Shown here: one piece after another, positions 10,487-23,142 of the stretch | Position numbering within the stretch: position 1 is the first letter of the stretch | Layout of the letters: each line of letters begins with the position of its first letter | Translations under genes and position numbers: made by a program | Assembly (NCBI GenBank): GCA_028456385.1 | Contig: JALNQF010000015.1 | Coordinates: 62,001 to 126,000, forward strand | From: Ophiosphaerella korrae | Lineage: Eukaryota > Ascomycota > Dothideomycetes > Pleosporales > Phaeosphaeriaceae | Direction of reading: 5' to 3' | Length of the DNA stretch: 64,000 bases | Notes under the pieces: model-generated | What the model saw: only the letters and a program-made list of their open reading frames with translations | Databases searched by the model: none | What the model was told of the DNA's origin: nothing

Positions 10487-13400
10487 TCAGGAAGGTGCCA
10501 TATCGTCTAGAGCTTCTTTCTCGAACTGCTCCAGCCTCTTCAACTTGGCCTCGAGCTCGGCGAAGATGTCACCCATATGGCAAGCTTGCTCAAGGAGTGG
10601 CGCAGTTCCGAATGGCCGCATCATGTGACGGAGGGTGAGGGTGGTTGCGCAAGACTGTACACAGATTAGTATTTCGAAATCAATATTGTTGGGCGCATCA
10701 GCACATACCTCGATTCTACTAATTTGATGCTCCACAAAGTTGAGTAAGAAGCGATCAGTGATTTCTCCGCCTCGACTTTTCATTCTCTCCAACAGTGCTG
10801 TCTCAGGCGGCTTTAACTCAGAGGAACCAGGATTCTCCAGCGAGCTACAGAGCATCTCCAGACGAAGGCTAATGTTCCAAAGATCCCATACATCTTCTGT
10901 ATCGATAGTAAGTTGGCTATTAGCCATCTTTTGGCCAACTTGTGTCTCATTGGTCGGTGCCGGTTTCTGTTCGCTCATTTGACGTTGCACAGCGAGGCGA
11001 CTAGCAAGTGAGTGTGGATACATGAGATAGATGTACTCTGGATTCTCGAGCCCTTTCAGCCGGCGCTCGCCCAGGTCCTTCACTTCGAATCCTTGGCTAC
11101 TGAGCGACCGTAATTCTTGACGAATGAGTTGACTATTCATGTCCTCGCCGAATGCTTCTTCAGAGCCTGCTGAGTTGCTGCGATCGCCTTCAATGTGTGT
11201 CTCGAGCAGTCGTTGAATCTCGGCGATGAAGTCTGATGAGACAGTGATCTGACCTCCATCGGCAACGGACGAAATACGTGAAGCCCGGTTTACCATGGGT
11301 CCAAAGTAATCCATACGCTTGGTGACGGGATCCACTTCGCACACCGGAGTACCCCAATGGATACCCATTCGTACTGAAAGTCCTCGGAAGATGACATTCC
11401 CATCAGCGTCCATGACCTCTTGTCCGTTTACACCACTGAGAATTTCTTGTGGCCATTGCACCTCGAGCAGTTGGCTTTGGATTGTGAAGCACCACAGCAA
11501 CGCAGACGTTACAGTTCGAAATGCGACCATGAAGGCATCGCCTTCGGTTTTGACCTCGTAGCCACCAATTATGCGCAGCTGACGGCGCATGAGCTCGTTA
11601 TGCATCTTGATAGCGGACCTCATGGCGATGGGGTACGTTTCCCACAGTAGCGTTGAGTTTTTGATATCGGTAAACACCAAACTAACCTCCCCTGTTGGGG
11701 CATCCACTTCATTATCGAGACGCGCTAGTTTAGAATCACCAACCAGGTTTCTTTTCTTGCCAGTTTTGCGTGCAGAAAAGAAGTCATCTGCTGTACCGGA
11801 TGGCCCCAGTGACATGCTTTGGGTGCGGAAACGAGCACGCTGTTTACTCTTGAGATCACTGACTCCGAGTAACATGACCATAATCTTATTGGTTGCACCG
11901 AATGCGATGGCGAGATCGCGAAGCTTCTGAGCAGCACTCATCAGATCATTACGCTCGGAGCGTGCAACGTCGACGGCAAAGTCTGGGGTGAGATATTCCC
12001 AGAGCTCCCGTGAAGCGACTAGTATCATCTCGTCAGTATCGCCTAATGTCACTTTCATAAGGTGTGGGGAGGCGATAACAGAAGGCGACATTTGGACGTA
12101 GCCAAATGCTCTCGAGACTTCAAGAGTGTCGTTGAGCTTGCCCTGACGCGAGACAAAGCCACCGGCCTCCCGTATCCTAGCTCTCTCACCAGGATCCGCA
12201 GGGTCATGCTTTCGAGTGAGAATCTTGTGGCCGCCTTCAGACCGAATCAGAAGTGCTTGCGCGTCACCGACATTTGAGACATAAAGATCCATTTCTTTCA
12301 GATACAGCACAGTAGCCACACTTCCAGATGTTAGGTCATCATCGCCAAGCTCAGGTACTGATACCCGCTGTCCCTGTGGGGCAGAAAAAGCGTTCTTGTC
12401 GAGAGTTTGCGTTGCGACTGTTGCTAGCTCCTTATTGAGACCAAGGTAAGTTCTTCGCAATGCATCTGATGGGGATTCTTGGGGTCGCAAACGCTCCAAC
12501 TCATCCGCGAATCGGTTTTTGAAGTGGTCATATAAGTATTTGGCAATCTTCGATCCACCCCCTGCAAGAGGTTGTGCGTCGAACAATCCCAGAACTTGCT
12601 CATCATCATGACTGCGGAAGCGAGGCACAACCATGTCCATAGTGGAAATGTGCTCGTTCCGACCTAGGCTGTCCGCCATGCCATACGCCATGCTACCGAC
12701 GGCGGAGCCAGCAGTGCGCACCCTTCGATCTTCGGATTGTTCGGGCACAGAGGGTACCATCATGGTGACATCCATGAGACCCAGCACTCGTAAATTGATA
12801 AGTGAACTGAAATCTGTCAGGTCGCGTCCTTCTCGCATGTTGACTCCACTGCCGCTGTACGACCCGCTAGGCTTGATCTCGAGACGTTTGTTGCCCGATA
12901 GATTGAGGTACCGGAGTTTGTGGTTCCAGTTCCAGTTCCAATCGTATGGCCAATTAGATATATTGTACTTCAAAGAGTTGCTCGCAACGTCAAGCACGGC
13001 AAGCTGTGCAACCTTTCCGAGTTCAGCAGGAAGAACCTGGAATTTATTGTTGTTAATATGCAGCACTTTCAGCGAGCCGACCTCTTCTAGGTCTTCCGAT
13101 GGAAGTGAAGTCAAATCATTGCCTGATAGATACAGTTCAGTCAAGTGCTGCCATCTCCGTATCGTGCGTGGGGGTACATCATAGATCAAATTGTATGCCA
13201 GATTCACAATTCGTAATTCCGGCAACAAACAAAGTTCATCAAATACTTCGTCTGGTAGTCGGTTATCGGCCAGGAAGACGTGGCGCAATGAGCCTGCGAA
13301 TGTGGTGACTAGTCTGCTTGAAAGGCTGGAATCCTTACGGGACATTGGGGCTACCACTCCTTCGGTCGGCGTGCGTGAAGCTACCGACGGCTTCCGAGCT

Positions 13401-16400
13401 GTGCTTGTGGTGCTATACGATGCCATTGATCCCTTTCTCTGCGAAGAGGCGGGTGAAGTGCCTGAACTAAACTGACCACCAGAGGCCTGGCTGGGGCGTC
13501 TGTTCTGGAAGTCCTCTAATTTTCCAAGTTCCTCGTAGCTTGGACTCGAATGTAGACCTGGTGTAGGCAACGGCGCCGCCCCATCCGTATTTGGAACTTC
13601 GCCATTGCTTGCCGCTGGGGGTGGTGCCGTACCGGGCTTCGGAAATGAGTCGAGCACATTAGATGATACGTTCAAGGTCTCCAAGCGTCGTGCATACCAG
13701 ATTTCGTTTGGCAGGTGGCTTAAATTGTTCTCTCGAACATCAAGATATCGAAGCTCGACCAATCGTCCAATCTCTGCGGGCAGTACATCAAGTGAATTAC
13801 GTGCAACGCTTAAGTGTTCCAACCTAAACAGCCGTCCAATATTGTTAGAGAGCGAAGTGAAGTGATTCTTATCGAGGATAAGCTTTGTCAAGCCGGTAAG
13901 TTTTGAAAACAGATCTTCAGGTAGAGCGGCCAGTTTTGCGGACGCCAAGTTGAGCGCGGTGAGCGAAGGCACTGCTTGGTTGAGTCCAAACCGCGTGACT
14001 GGGTTGTGATTCATATGCAGTACCCGGATCTTTGGAAAGAATCCCTCAAAGGAGGAAATATTGTTGTGACCAATCATGAGATACTCCAGTCGTGGCAATT
14101 GAGACATAACGTCCATACTATCAAGCGCGTTGAATCGAACATCTATTTCCCGTAGATTCACCAAGTTGCTTAGTGCTGGAGGGAAACTGCCGGTCAATTT
14201 GTTGTTAGTCGCCCATAGCCGTTCAAGACAGGTGAGTTGGCCAATTTTAGGTAAACTCGTAATGGAGTTGAAGCTTATGTCGAGATCTACCAATGTCCGA
14301 ACCTCACACAAAAAGTCAGGGAACTCGTTGAGTGCATTTGAACTGAGATTCAGGCTTCGAAGGGCGCGGTACTGGCCGAAGTAAGAAGGCAATCTGGTCA
14401 GGCCGTTATTTGACAATCGTAGGCCCTGGAGGCTTTGCAGCTTGTGCAGTTCAGATTTATCGAGAGACTGGAGGCGGTTATTTGATATATCCAACATTGT
14501 CAAGCGGCTCGCTAGACTGAGGCTAGGAGGTAGTCGTCTGGCATCATTACTGGTGTACTTTATCTCCCGAAGATTAGTGCACGCTTGGATAAAGTCTTTC
14601 GGCACGTCCAGCGAAAGATTACGAGAAAGATTCAGAGATATTATCTCCGTCGCTTTCTGGTACAAAGTGATGGGAATGGTGATTAAGTTCTTGCCTTGAA
14701 GGTCGATATGGCTGAACTTTTGCATCTTACTGAAACCGGGATCTCGCTCCAAACTAGAGTACCCACTCATCTTAGCGGGTAAGAATGTGAATCTGCAAAG
14801 GTAGCTATTGTCTTCTCGTCCAACATCCTCTAAGCGGTCCAAGTCTGTGTAACCAGCTTGCTCAAGAAGGCGTTTCTGAACCAGTAGGGGTCGCTCATTG
14901 CTCTCCAATTGTCGCGAAGTATCGTGTTTTCGCATGACAATATGATAATTATACAGCTCGTCTTGAAGAACTGTTTTTTTACCCAAGATCTGAATGATTT
15001 CCTGTACCGTTGTATTCAATGTCGCAGATAAGGTCGCAAAAGTTGAGTCAACACGGAAGATCCGTAAGCAGTATGTTTTTGAGTCGTTCTGCTCTTTCAT
15101 GGGCTCTCCAATATCATCGATTTCACCGCCTGCAGGATCTTCCTCCCTTGTGCGTTTAACCGCCCACGAATCGGGTGCGTCCCAGGCCGCATCATCTTCA
15201 GATTGCGCGGGATTTGGTAGCTCTTCTCCTGGCAAGATAGGTTGCTTCTGCAATTCGCCAACAGGGGGAGTCATGGGTGGATGCTGAGTATTGACGATAC
15301 CCTCCATATTGTCCAGATCTCGATCGAGGAAGAAGACTGCATCGTTACCCAAGGTGCTAGGGTCTTCTTTGTTAAGATCCTTGCCAAATGGGATATCATT
15401 TGTCGCTGCTCGCTTCTCCTTTCTGAAGGTTGGGAGACGTCCATGATGGCCTTTCTTGGCATCCTTACTAGAGGCTTTCTCTGACATCCCGTTATTGGCA
15501 TTTATCCTTGGTGTTTGAGACTGAGGTAGGGGCTCTGCGCGTACGAATTTGTTCGAGTTGACAGAAGGGTTCAGAGACGTGACGGAAGTGTTGTTTGCCA
15601 TTGGGAGGCTTTTAAGATTGTCTGGGGGGGCCGAGCGATCTTTTTTGTCTTTGTCCTTACCTCGGAGTCGTGCAAAAAGCCCATGTGATTTTGGGGTGCT
15701 GGGTGATCGTTGAGAGAAGGCCGAATCTCTTGTCATGTCGGAAAAGGCACTTGGGGTAGGGCTCGACGGTCGTCCTAGGAGATTGGTCTTGGAATTAAGT
15801 GCAGAACTAAGAGCCGATGGAAATTGTGAATTTTGGCGAACGCTATACGACGAGTCCTCGCGGCTAGTCACGGGCCGTAAGGGGTATGGTTGACTGATAT
15901 CAGCGCGCGCTTCGGGTGGCTTGCTATCCTCTTTGCTGCCCCGGTGGCGATGACCAGGCAGCCTCACATGAAGCTTGTGGTTCGAGCGTGTACCCGATTT
16001 AGCTAAATACTGTTCAGACGAACGCCGGCCATTTTCTGAGAAAGTGGGGATGTCCTGCATGGGTGATGTCAGCGGGGGAAGGGTTAAAGCAGACACTTGA
16101 ATTATGAGGTCATGACACAGCAATTGCTATGTGAGAAAGGGCTTTGAGATTAGACAGGCGGTGCCTGCCGTGTTCACAATTAGCGTGGAAGGAGCTCACC
16201 TTTGAATCCTGAAAGTCCCACGGCGTGACTTCAGAAGAGGGCTGCGGCGTCCGTGGGCGTGAGCTAGTGGGCGAGGCCGGCCTAGAGTGATAGCCGCCGA
16301 TTGTGTTGTTGAGCGAGTTGCCCCGATTTCTTGTTCCACGTGTCGACTGAGAATCTGTTACAAACGGGGTGCTCAAGCTCGAATCAGAGTTTTGGCGCCC

Positions 16401-17107
16401 ATCAGCAGGGAAGTCTTCACCAAAGAAATTGGGAAGCCTCTTGTGGAAGCCTCTGATGCTCGATTTGGAGCCGGTGCTACTGGCAGTCGTGTTACTCGCA
16501 ACAGACGGCCGTCGGTCGTCCTTGAGAGGGAAGCCCATGCTGTCCTCTCGGCCGCCGGTGCCGGGGCGTGCGAAGGCGGGCGATAGCTGCGAGATATCCT
16601 CATTGGAGTCGTTGTAGAAACTGCTCCAGGCGGCGTTGGCCATGGGAGTGCCGTTAGTGCCAGCCGACGACGACCATGGCGCAATGTGCGAATTGGCGCT
16701 CGAAGCGGTGGGTGGGTTTCGCGATATCGATGGCACCCGTCCTCCCGACGTTTCCAACACAGCCAGCTGTTTTCGGTGGTCACCAAAGCCTGAGTGCTTC
16801 CGGGGGCGGTGCAGGGGGTCTTTTGGGGGAGGGGCGGGCGGAACGGTGCCGGGTGATATCTCAGGCTCCTTATCAACGCTGTGCCGTGGGATTAGCAGGT
16901 CCGATCCATCACACATGGGACGAAAGCACCCGACTGAGACGGGTCTGGGGCGAATACGTACTGGGCATGATCTTCGGATGTCTTGACCGTCACGGGGGTG
17001 CCGCGGAGAGAGCCCTGACGGCCGTAGGGCCGGATAGTGTCCCCCGAGCGCGAGCTCCAGCTGCTCTCGATAGAGCCGTGGCGGGCGACAGATTCGTTGC
17101 GCGTCAT
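10487..17107 (-). CDS. CYR1: Adenylate cyclase (fungal, LRR/PP2C-like/class III cyclase)
   Basis: Complement of join(10487..10654,10709..16054,16200..16878,16962..17107), 2112 aa. It makes cAMP from ATP for PKA signalling at the membrane. Order: disordered Ser-rich N-terminus; G-alpha-binding motif near 495-520 ('DAVFFLDRDLDNMEGIV'); Ras-association domain at about 597-705; some 20 leucine-rich repeats at 712-1360, interrupted by a Ser/Pro-rich insert near 1083-1187; a PP2C-like domain at about 1405-1665; a class III cyclase domain at about 1730-1900 with 'VFTDIKNSTLLWE' and 'KTEGDAFMVAF' holding the metal-binding and substrate residues; and a C-terminal helical tail. The start ATG (17107, 'MTRNESVARHGS') is reached through an 83-bp intron (16879..16961, GTACGT..CACAG) with a good TGCTAAT branch site. 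The 145-bp intron 16055..16199 joins 'WDFQDSK' to 'DIPTFSE'. The last intron is 54 bp and in frame. Confidence 0.95.
10655..10708 (-). other. 54-bp in-frame, stop-free intron of adenylate cyclase
   Basis: Borders are GTATGT..ACAG with an ACTAAT branch site. The sequence is 18 codons without a stop, so retention would add 18 residues between 'ISRIE' and 'SCATTLTL' rather than truncate the protein. It is called an intron because the borders are excellent and the insert is unlike its surroundings. Confidence 0.75.
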
Positions 17108-18313
17108 GGCGGCGGACGGCAAGGTGCAGGCGGCGAACACGACGCAATGCGCCCGCGGAAGAGGGCGGGGCTCTGGCAGCTGGCGACGGGGATGCAAGAG
17201 ACGGCGGCGGCGGTGGGAGGAGAGCGGGCGATGGAGTGAAGGGCTGCTGGCGCGCTTGCGCAGAAAGGCCTAGGACGGCTGCTTCATCGAGGCGGGACCA
17301 GCAGACGCAGTGTCGGAGGCGGTCTTGGCGTGGCGATGGCGACGGCGCTGGCGACGGCTATGGCAATCTTCTCGTCGACGAGACAGGCGGCATGCGCGTG
17401 GGCAGGGCGTGGGCATGGGCGTGTGCGTGTGCAGGCACGGCGGAATGATGAAGGTGTGCGGTAGAAGATGATCCATGAACTCCACTCGAGATGGAGAGCG
17501 GCTCTCTCTCGGGCCTAGGGGCGCCACCTGCACTCGCCAGCACCCGCCCCGGCTCGACAAGACAAGCCTAGAACAGAAAACAGCAGTACGAGCAGTCGCA
17601 CGAGACAAACAGCCCGCTTCTCCTGTCTCACCCGCCCAGACTGACCGGAACCAGCGCGGCCTTCTGCCTCGGCTCGCCATGACGCGGCGGCGGCGACGCG
17701 GCGACGACTGCGACGACCACGACAGCAACAGCAACAATACTTGCGCAAGCTGCCTGGCTCTCCGCTATGCACTATGCACGCACGTAGCCTGCACGGCTAA
17801 TGAGTAGGGACGTGTGCGTTGCAGTGGTTCCCCCCGCCCCGCTTCCACGCTGCCGCTAAAAGCTGCCTACCCGTGAGCCGTGCCATCAATCATCACGCCC
17901 ATCTGATAACCGTTGTCTCGTATTTGCTTGCATCCATCCCTGTCGCCGCACTCCCCTCAGCTGAAGCGCCTTGTACTCCACGACGAGCTCGTGCTGCATA
18001 CTCTCAGACGCCTGCCCGCTGTGCCACACGACCCTGCATCAGGCAAACTTGAACCAATACATTTGCTGACCCTCTCGTTACCATTCCTAAATTACATGCC
18101 GAAGACCATAGCTTGCACCTTTATTGCCATTGCCTGCGTCTAACATGCTCCAACCGCCTCTAGCCTTCAATCAAGTACTAATACACCAGACACATTGAAA
18201 AAGAAAACAGTCTTCCGCACTAGCCTCTGGCTAATCGGGAATTGCCAAGCGCAGGTCACGCCAGAGCTGAATAGTAAGAATTTCAGCCCCCAAGAAATAA
18301 GAAAGCCCTACCG
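17108..18313. other. Adenylate cyclase upstream / NAF1 3' flank
   Basis: About 1.2 kb. The half next to the cyclase start (17108-17780) is GC-rich and contains many overlapping shadow frames on both strands; on the cyclase strand it reads as a C/T-rich leader or promoter. The rest is the NAF1 3' flank. No gene is supported. Confidence 0.6.
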
Positions 18314-18830
18314 TCATCGTTGACCACCATTTCCCAGCGCTCGCAGGATGTCGTGCAGGGATTGCGCGCTCTGAGCGTCAGACTGCTGCGGGATATTGGC
18401 AGGAGGCGCTGAGTTCTGGGCGTACTGCTGGTATGGGTACGCATACTGCGCTGGAGCTTGAACTTGCTGAGCTTGTGGCGGCGGAAGTGGTGGTGCCGCC
18501 TGCGCTTGAGCTGGTTGCTGTTGCTGCATCGTCTGGACAACTTGGAGCCACTGTGCCCATGCTGCCCAATTTGCTTGCTGTTGCTGTTGTCCCTGTACAG
18601 GGGCAGCGGGCTGGGCATACGCTACCGGGGCCGCATATGAGGCTGCCACGGCAGGTGGGGGTGGTGGTGGGGGTGGTGCATATGCTGCAGCTGGCTGAGG
18701 CGAATTAGAATACTGCTGAGGCCAGTTTGCGCTGCTATTGTGTGCATATGAGTGAGCATTTGGTGCAACAGTAGGCGCAGGTGAAGCATGTTGATGAGGC
18801 TGATGAGACTGCTGAAGCGGCTGTCGCTGT

Positions 18831-18862
<32 letters not shown>

Positions 18863-18901
18863 TTGTTGTTGCTGCTGTTGTTGTTGTTTTTGTTGTTGTT
18901 T

Positions 18902-18972
<71 letters not shown>

Positions 18973-21019
18973 GCTGCTGCTGCTGTTGTTGTTGTTGCTG
19001 TTGCTGCTGCTCGCGCTCCTTTTCCTTCTTCTCCCGTAATCGCTGCTTTCGGTTCTTATTCTTACTCTTCGAGGGCGGCGAATGCTGGGGCTGAGATGAT
19101 GGTTGTGACTGTCCACGGTCCTGGTGTCGAGCTGGTGATGCAGACGTCACAGATCGATGGTCTTGCTGCCCCCCACCCCGCTGTTGGTGGCTGTCTTGCT
19201 GTCGGTCGTGTTGATCTTGAAGTCGCCCACGGTCGAGCTGTGGTTTGAGTGTAGGACACTCACGCTTTTGATGCCCAACCTGACCACAAGCATAACAGGT
19301 TCGGTCACTGCGACCGCCCTGTGCACCGCCTCGAGCCCCTTCGCCTCGACCACCTCCTCCATAACCGCCTCTGTCGCTCTGGCCGCCACCATAATCGCCT
19401 CGGCCACCAAAGCCTCCTCTTCCACGGAATCCGCGACCGCGATCGCCCCATGGGCCTCGGGCTCGCATCATGCCGCGGCGAACATGGCTACGATCCTCAA
19501 GCGGAGCCCCATGCCCGACAATTTGCTCAAAATGATCTGGTCTTGCAAGTGGCTTATACATGCCGAGATCCTCGTCCTCGTCATCGCTGTACTTGAGACC
19601 TCCACCTTGGTACTCCACCGGATGGTAGTATGCAGGTACATCAACGTGTCCCTTTGGCCCCGTAGGTATAGGTTTTTCTGGAGGCGGTGGCGGCTCATGA
19701 TCATCGTCTTGTCTTGCTCTCTTTTTAGCTTTTTGCTCGCGCTTATGTTCGGCTTCCTTCTCATCGTCAGAGAACTCGACTTCATTTGTCTCCTCATCGT
19801 GGAGATTGGATGCGTCTGTGTGCTTCTGTGCGCGCAAGGGTTCGGTGAAGACGAAAGTGGAGTGGTCGTTGACGTAGTAGATGGGTGTATCTTTCGCGAT
19901 ACCTAGAGTCGAAATTTCGTCAGGGTCGTTGAAGCCTATGGCATACCTAGGTTCCTCAACACGACCGATTTGCTCTGAGACTTTTCCAATCACGGTGCGA
20001 TTCTGCAGGCACAGAGCCGAGCCAGACTCGAGCACCTGGAGGTCGCCCGACGATTTGGCCTTGACGACGACAATATTGTCGACAACCGACTCGACCTTGC
20101 CGAGTTCTGAGATGTTTGTCTCTTGTGTGACCGTGATGTCAGGCTTCTCAAACTGCTCTTCCACTTCGTTGAGCGTCTTGACTTTGGCCTTGGTGGCACC
20201 GGGCTCATCCACAGCCTCAGCCATGAGGAGACGGACCTGCTCTTCCGGGTCCATCAGCTCGCCGTCGTCAGAGCCTTCGTCGTCAGAGCTACCACTCGAA
20301 CTGGAGGAGTCTGATGACAAGGCCGAGTCTGAGGCATCTGAGTCGAGCTGCCACTCGGCCTCGTTGTTGTCCCTGTTTGCTTCGGCGGCGAGCAGAAACT
20401 CGGCCTTGCCGTCCTCCTCGGCAAGCCCGTTGGTGATGGCGAGAGCAAGCTCGTCGCTGTCGCTGTCGTCCTGCTCGAGCTCATGGGGGGCAGCAGGGGG
20501 GTCGTTCACAATCTCACCGTCGTCGGCGTCGGGCGCCAGCTTGTCGACGGCAGGAACGTCTTTGGCATACGTCAGGGACACGGCATGCAGCTCTGGATGC
20601 GGCGACAGCTTACCGTGCTGGGCAGACGGGCTCGGAGCGTGCGCCTGATTGGCTGCAGCAGGCTCTACTGCGCTCTGCTCATGATAGAAGGCCTCTGTGT
20701 CAGAAAGCTCGCCATCCTCGGGCGCCTCTGTCTCTGTCTCTGGCGCTGCTAGGCCTGACATGCCCCCCAAGCCGCCGAGTCCAGGGAGATGGATGCTCGC
20801 TGGCGCTGCAGCAGTTGCGGCCACGGCAAACGACGAGGCGTTCCCATGCACCACAGGCAGCGCGACCGGCTTTGCAGGCGTTAGGTCGTAGAAGTCGTCG
20901 TCCATATCATCGACAGGCGAGCCCGGCGCGTCGAACAAGGCACCTTCAACATGCGCATCCGCGTCCACGTCCACATCCAACCGCGCCCTTTTGGCGGGCG
21001 GTTCCATCGAGTCTGACAT
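18314..21019 (-). CDS. NAF1: H/ACA snoRNP assembly factor Naf1, with zinc knuckle and polyQ
   Basis: Single exon, 901 aa. Naf1 takes the place of Gar1 during H/ACA ribonucleoprotein assembly with Cbf5, Nop10 and Nhp2 in the nucleus. The Gar1/Naf1 beta-barrel lies at about 290-395 and includes 'VVDNIVVVKAKSSGDL', 'NRTVIGKVSEQIGRVEEP' and 'TPIYYVNDHSTFVF'. It is preceded by a long acidic, Ser/Asp-rich N-terminus and followed by a charged 'SDDEKEAEHKREQK' linker. Downstream come an RGG/GGRGD-rich stretch (about 525-565), a CCHC zinc knuckle 'CYACGQVGHQKREC' (about 572-585), a glutamine tract of 61 codons with two lysines (about 671-731), and a Pro/Ala/Gln-rich tail. The RGG box plus knuckle would add general RNA binding. 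The start is 280 bp from the divergently transcribed ALG9. Confidence 0.9.
18827..19009 (-). repeat. 61-codon polyglutamine tract in NAF1
   Basis: Uninterrupted run of CAA/CAG codons with two AAA (Lys) interruptions. The centre is almost pure CAA, while the flanks mix CAG and CAA. The reverse strand reads as poly-Leu/Val frames that are only shadows. Confidence 0.95.
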
Positions 21020-21299
21020 GTCTGTCTCCTCAGCTCTGCTCTGGTTTGCAGTGTTTGTAGCACGCGCGGTCGCTACTGTGGTACCCAGCTGCTGTGTGCA
21101 CCGACTGGCTTGCTTAAATCAAAGTGCGGTGATGATCAAGGCTCGGGAGCAACAGAACGTCGCCTTTTTCATGCGGCTAGCGCGACGCCCCCATGACTGC
21201 TGGTCTTGGCGGAAGGAACGTGCGTGCCTCAGCCCTACGTAGCGGCAGTACCTTTGGATTCACGCGTGCGACGACCTCACGGCATGCATCGCCAGCACT
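21020..21299. promoter_or_regulatory. Bidirectional NAF1/ALG9 promoter interval
   Basis: Only 280 bp separate the two divergent start codons, so the promoters and 5' leaders of both genes must share or abut here. No TATA box is evident, as expected for housekeeping genes. Confidence 0.6.
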
Positions 21300-23142
21300 A
21301 TGGCCCCAATACATGTAGCGAGCAGGTGAGCGGCATCATTCGTGGCTGTCACCGTCAGTTCTGTGGCTTACACTTGTTCCTAGGGTTCCTGCTGCAGGCG
21401 CCGCGAAGACGCCTGAGCTGAGAGCACGCTTGGCCTTCTTTGTTTTCGCTGCAGCCAATATCATTGCAGCCTCATTTGCGCCCATCCAGGACTGTGATGA
21501 GGTGTTCAACTACTGGGAGCCTTCCCACTATCTCAACCATGGCTACGGCCTGCAGACGTGGGAGTACTCTCCCGAGTACGCCATCAGGAGTTGGACCTAC
21601 ACAGTCCTGCACTCGTTAGTAATATGGATTGCATCTCTCCCGCTCAAAGGCTTGGGTCTTGCGAAGCCAAAGGTCGTTGAGTTCTACTGCCTGAGAATCT
21701 CGTTAGCACTTGTTTGTGCACTATGCCAGTCGAAACTATACTCTGTCATATCCAGGACATTTAACCCAAGGGTCGCTATATTCTTCGCGATAGCACTCCT
21801 CTCCAGTCCTGGTATGTACCATGCTGCACCCGCGTATCTGCCTTCCGCTTTTGCCATGTACACCACTATGCTTGGCTTCTCGGCTTTCATGGACTGGACC
21901 AAGGGTATAAAGACGGCCCAGGGCATTATGTGGTTTGGCATCGGGGCCACCCTTGGGTGGCCTTTTGCTGGTGCCTTGGTGTTGCCATTTGTTGTTGAAG
22001 AGATCATTCTCGCATCTATAACTGGCGACGTTTCTGATGCTTTCAAGCGATTACTACAAGGGACGTTAGGATCCTTTGCTGTGCTTGCTATACAGACAGG
22101 GATCGATTCATTCTTCTACAAAAAGTTTACATGCGTCCCACTCAACATTGTCCTCTACAATGTGTTTAGCGGTGGGAGTCGTGGGCCTGATATCTACGGC
22201 GTAGAGCTATGGCACTTCTACATCCGTAACCTCGTGTTGAATTTCAACATTTGGTTCCTGCTAGCATTAGCTGCGTTTCCACTCCTTATGGTGCAGCACA
22301 TCCTTATTCAAAAGATCGTCTCAAAACAAACAGTCCTTCGAAGCGTTGTCTTTGTTAGTCCTTTTTACCTATGGCTGGCCATCTTTACAGCACAACCCCA
22401 CAAGGAAGAACGCTTCATGTATCCAGCTTACCCAGCTCTTGCACTCAATGCAGCCATATCCTTGCATATTATCCTAGCTAATTTTGGTTCAACCGACCCC
22501 AGCCACCTCGTCAGTAAAATCCCTACCCCTGTTAAGCTCGCTATTGTGAGCATTCCTCTTCTCTTCTCATTTGACATGGGCATGCTTCGAACTATTGGCA
22601 CTTTTACTGCATATTCAGCTCCTCTGAACGTTTACCAGCCCCTACACAACCCTGGAGTTACGCGACCTGGTGACAATGTTTGCCTAGGCAAGGAATGGTA
22701 CCGATTTCCGTCTTCGTTCACTCTACCCCATGGAGTACGCGCGAAGTTCGTCAAGAGTGAGTTCTCCGGCTTGCTACCAGGTGAATTCAGCGAGGCCAAT
22801 ATCGGCTTTGGACTGTTTCCTGGAACATGGCTTATTCCTTCTGGTATGAACGACGAAAATTTGGAGGACGTGGGGAAATATACCGATCTCGACCATTGTA
22901 CCTTTCTCGTGGATTCCAGCCTTTATTCAAATTTGCCGACCGCTTTAGAACCCGATTACATCTCAGACTCAACACATTGGGAAAAATTAAAATGCGTATC
23001 ATTTCTCGACGCATCCCACACGCGTATCTTAGGCCGTCTATTTTACATTCCGGATCTACCTTTCATACCAGAACAACTCCAGCGGAAGTGGGGCAAATAC
23101 TGTCTCCTGCGACGCAAATCCTCGAATGGGAAGGAAATTTAG
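21300..23142 (+). CDS. ALG9: Dolichyl-P-Man alpha-1,2-mannosyltransferase Alg9 (GT22)
   Basis: join(21300..21325,21384..23142), 594 aa. The tiny 26-bp first exon encodes 'MAPIHVAS' and ends in phase 2; a 58-bp intron (GTGAGC..CCTAG) leads to 'VPAAGAAKTPEL'. Without it no ATG precedes the first membrane segment. Alg9 adds two alpha-1,2 mannoses to the lipid-linked oligosaccharide on the luminal side of the ER, in N-glycosylation. Signature elements are the first luminal loop 'QDCDEVFNYWEP' (Asp47-Glu48 as acceptor/donor-binding acidic pair), 'TWEYSPEYAIRSW', 'PLNIVLYNVFSGGSRGPD' and 'QPHKEERFMYPAYP' near residue 347. About ten hydrophobic segments are present. The 'TWEYSPEYAIRS' and 'GPDIYG' motifs favour Alg9 over Alg12, Gpi10 or Smp3. 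Confidence 0.92.

Noticed and set aside
18781..19248. Plus-strand poly-Val and poly-Leu frames opposite the NAF1 glutamine tract
   Set aside because: They are the direct antisense reading of CAA/CAG codons; no start context or domain.
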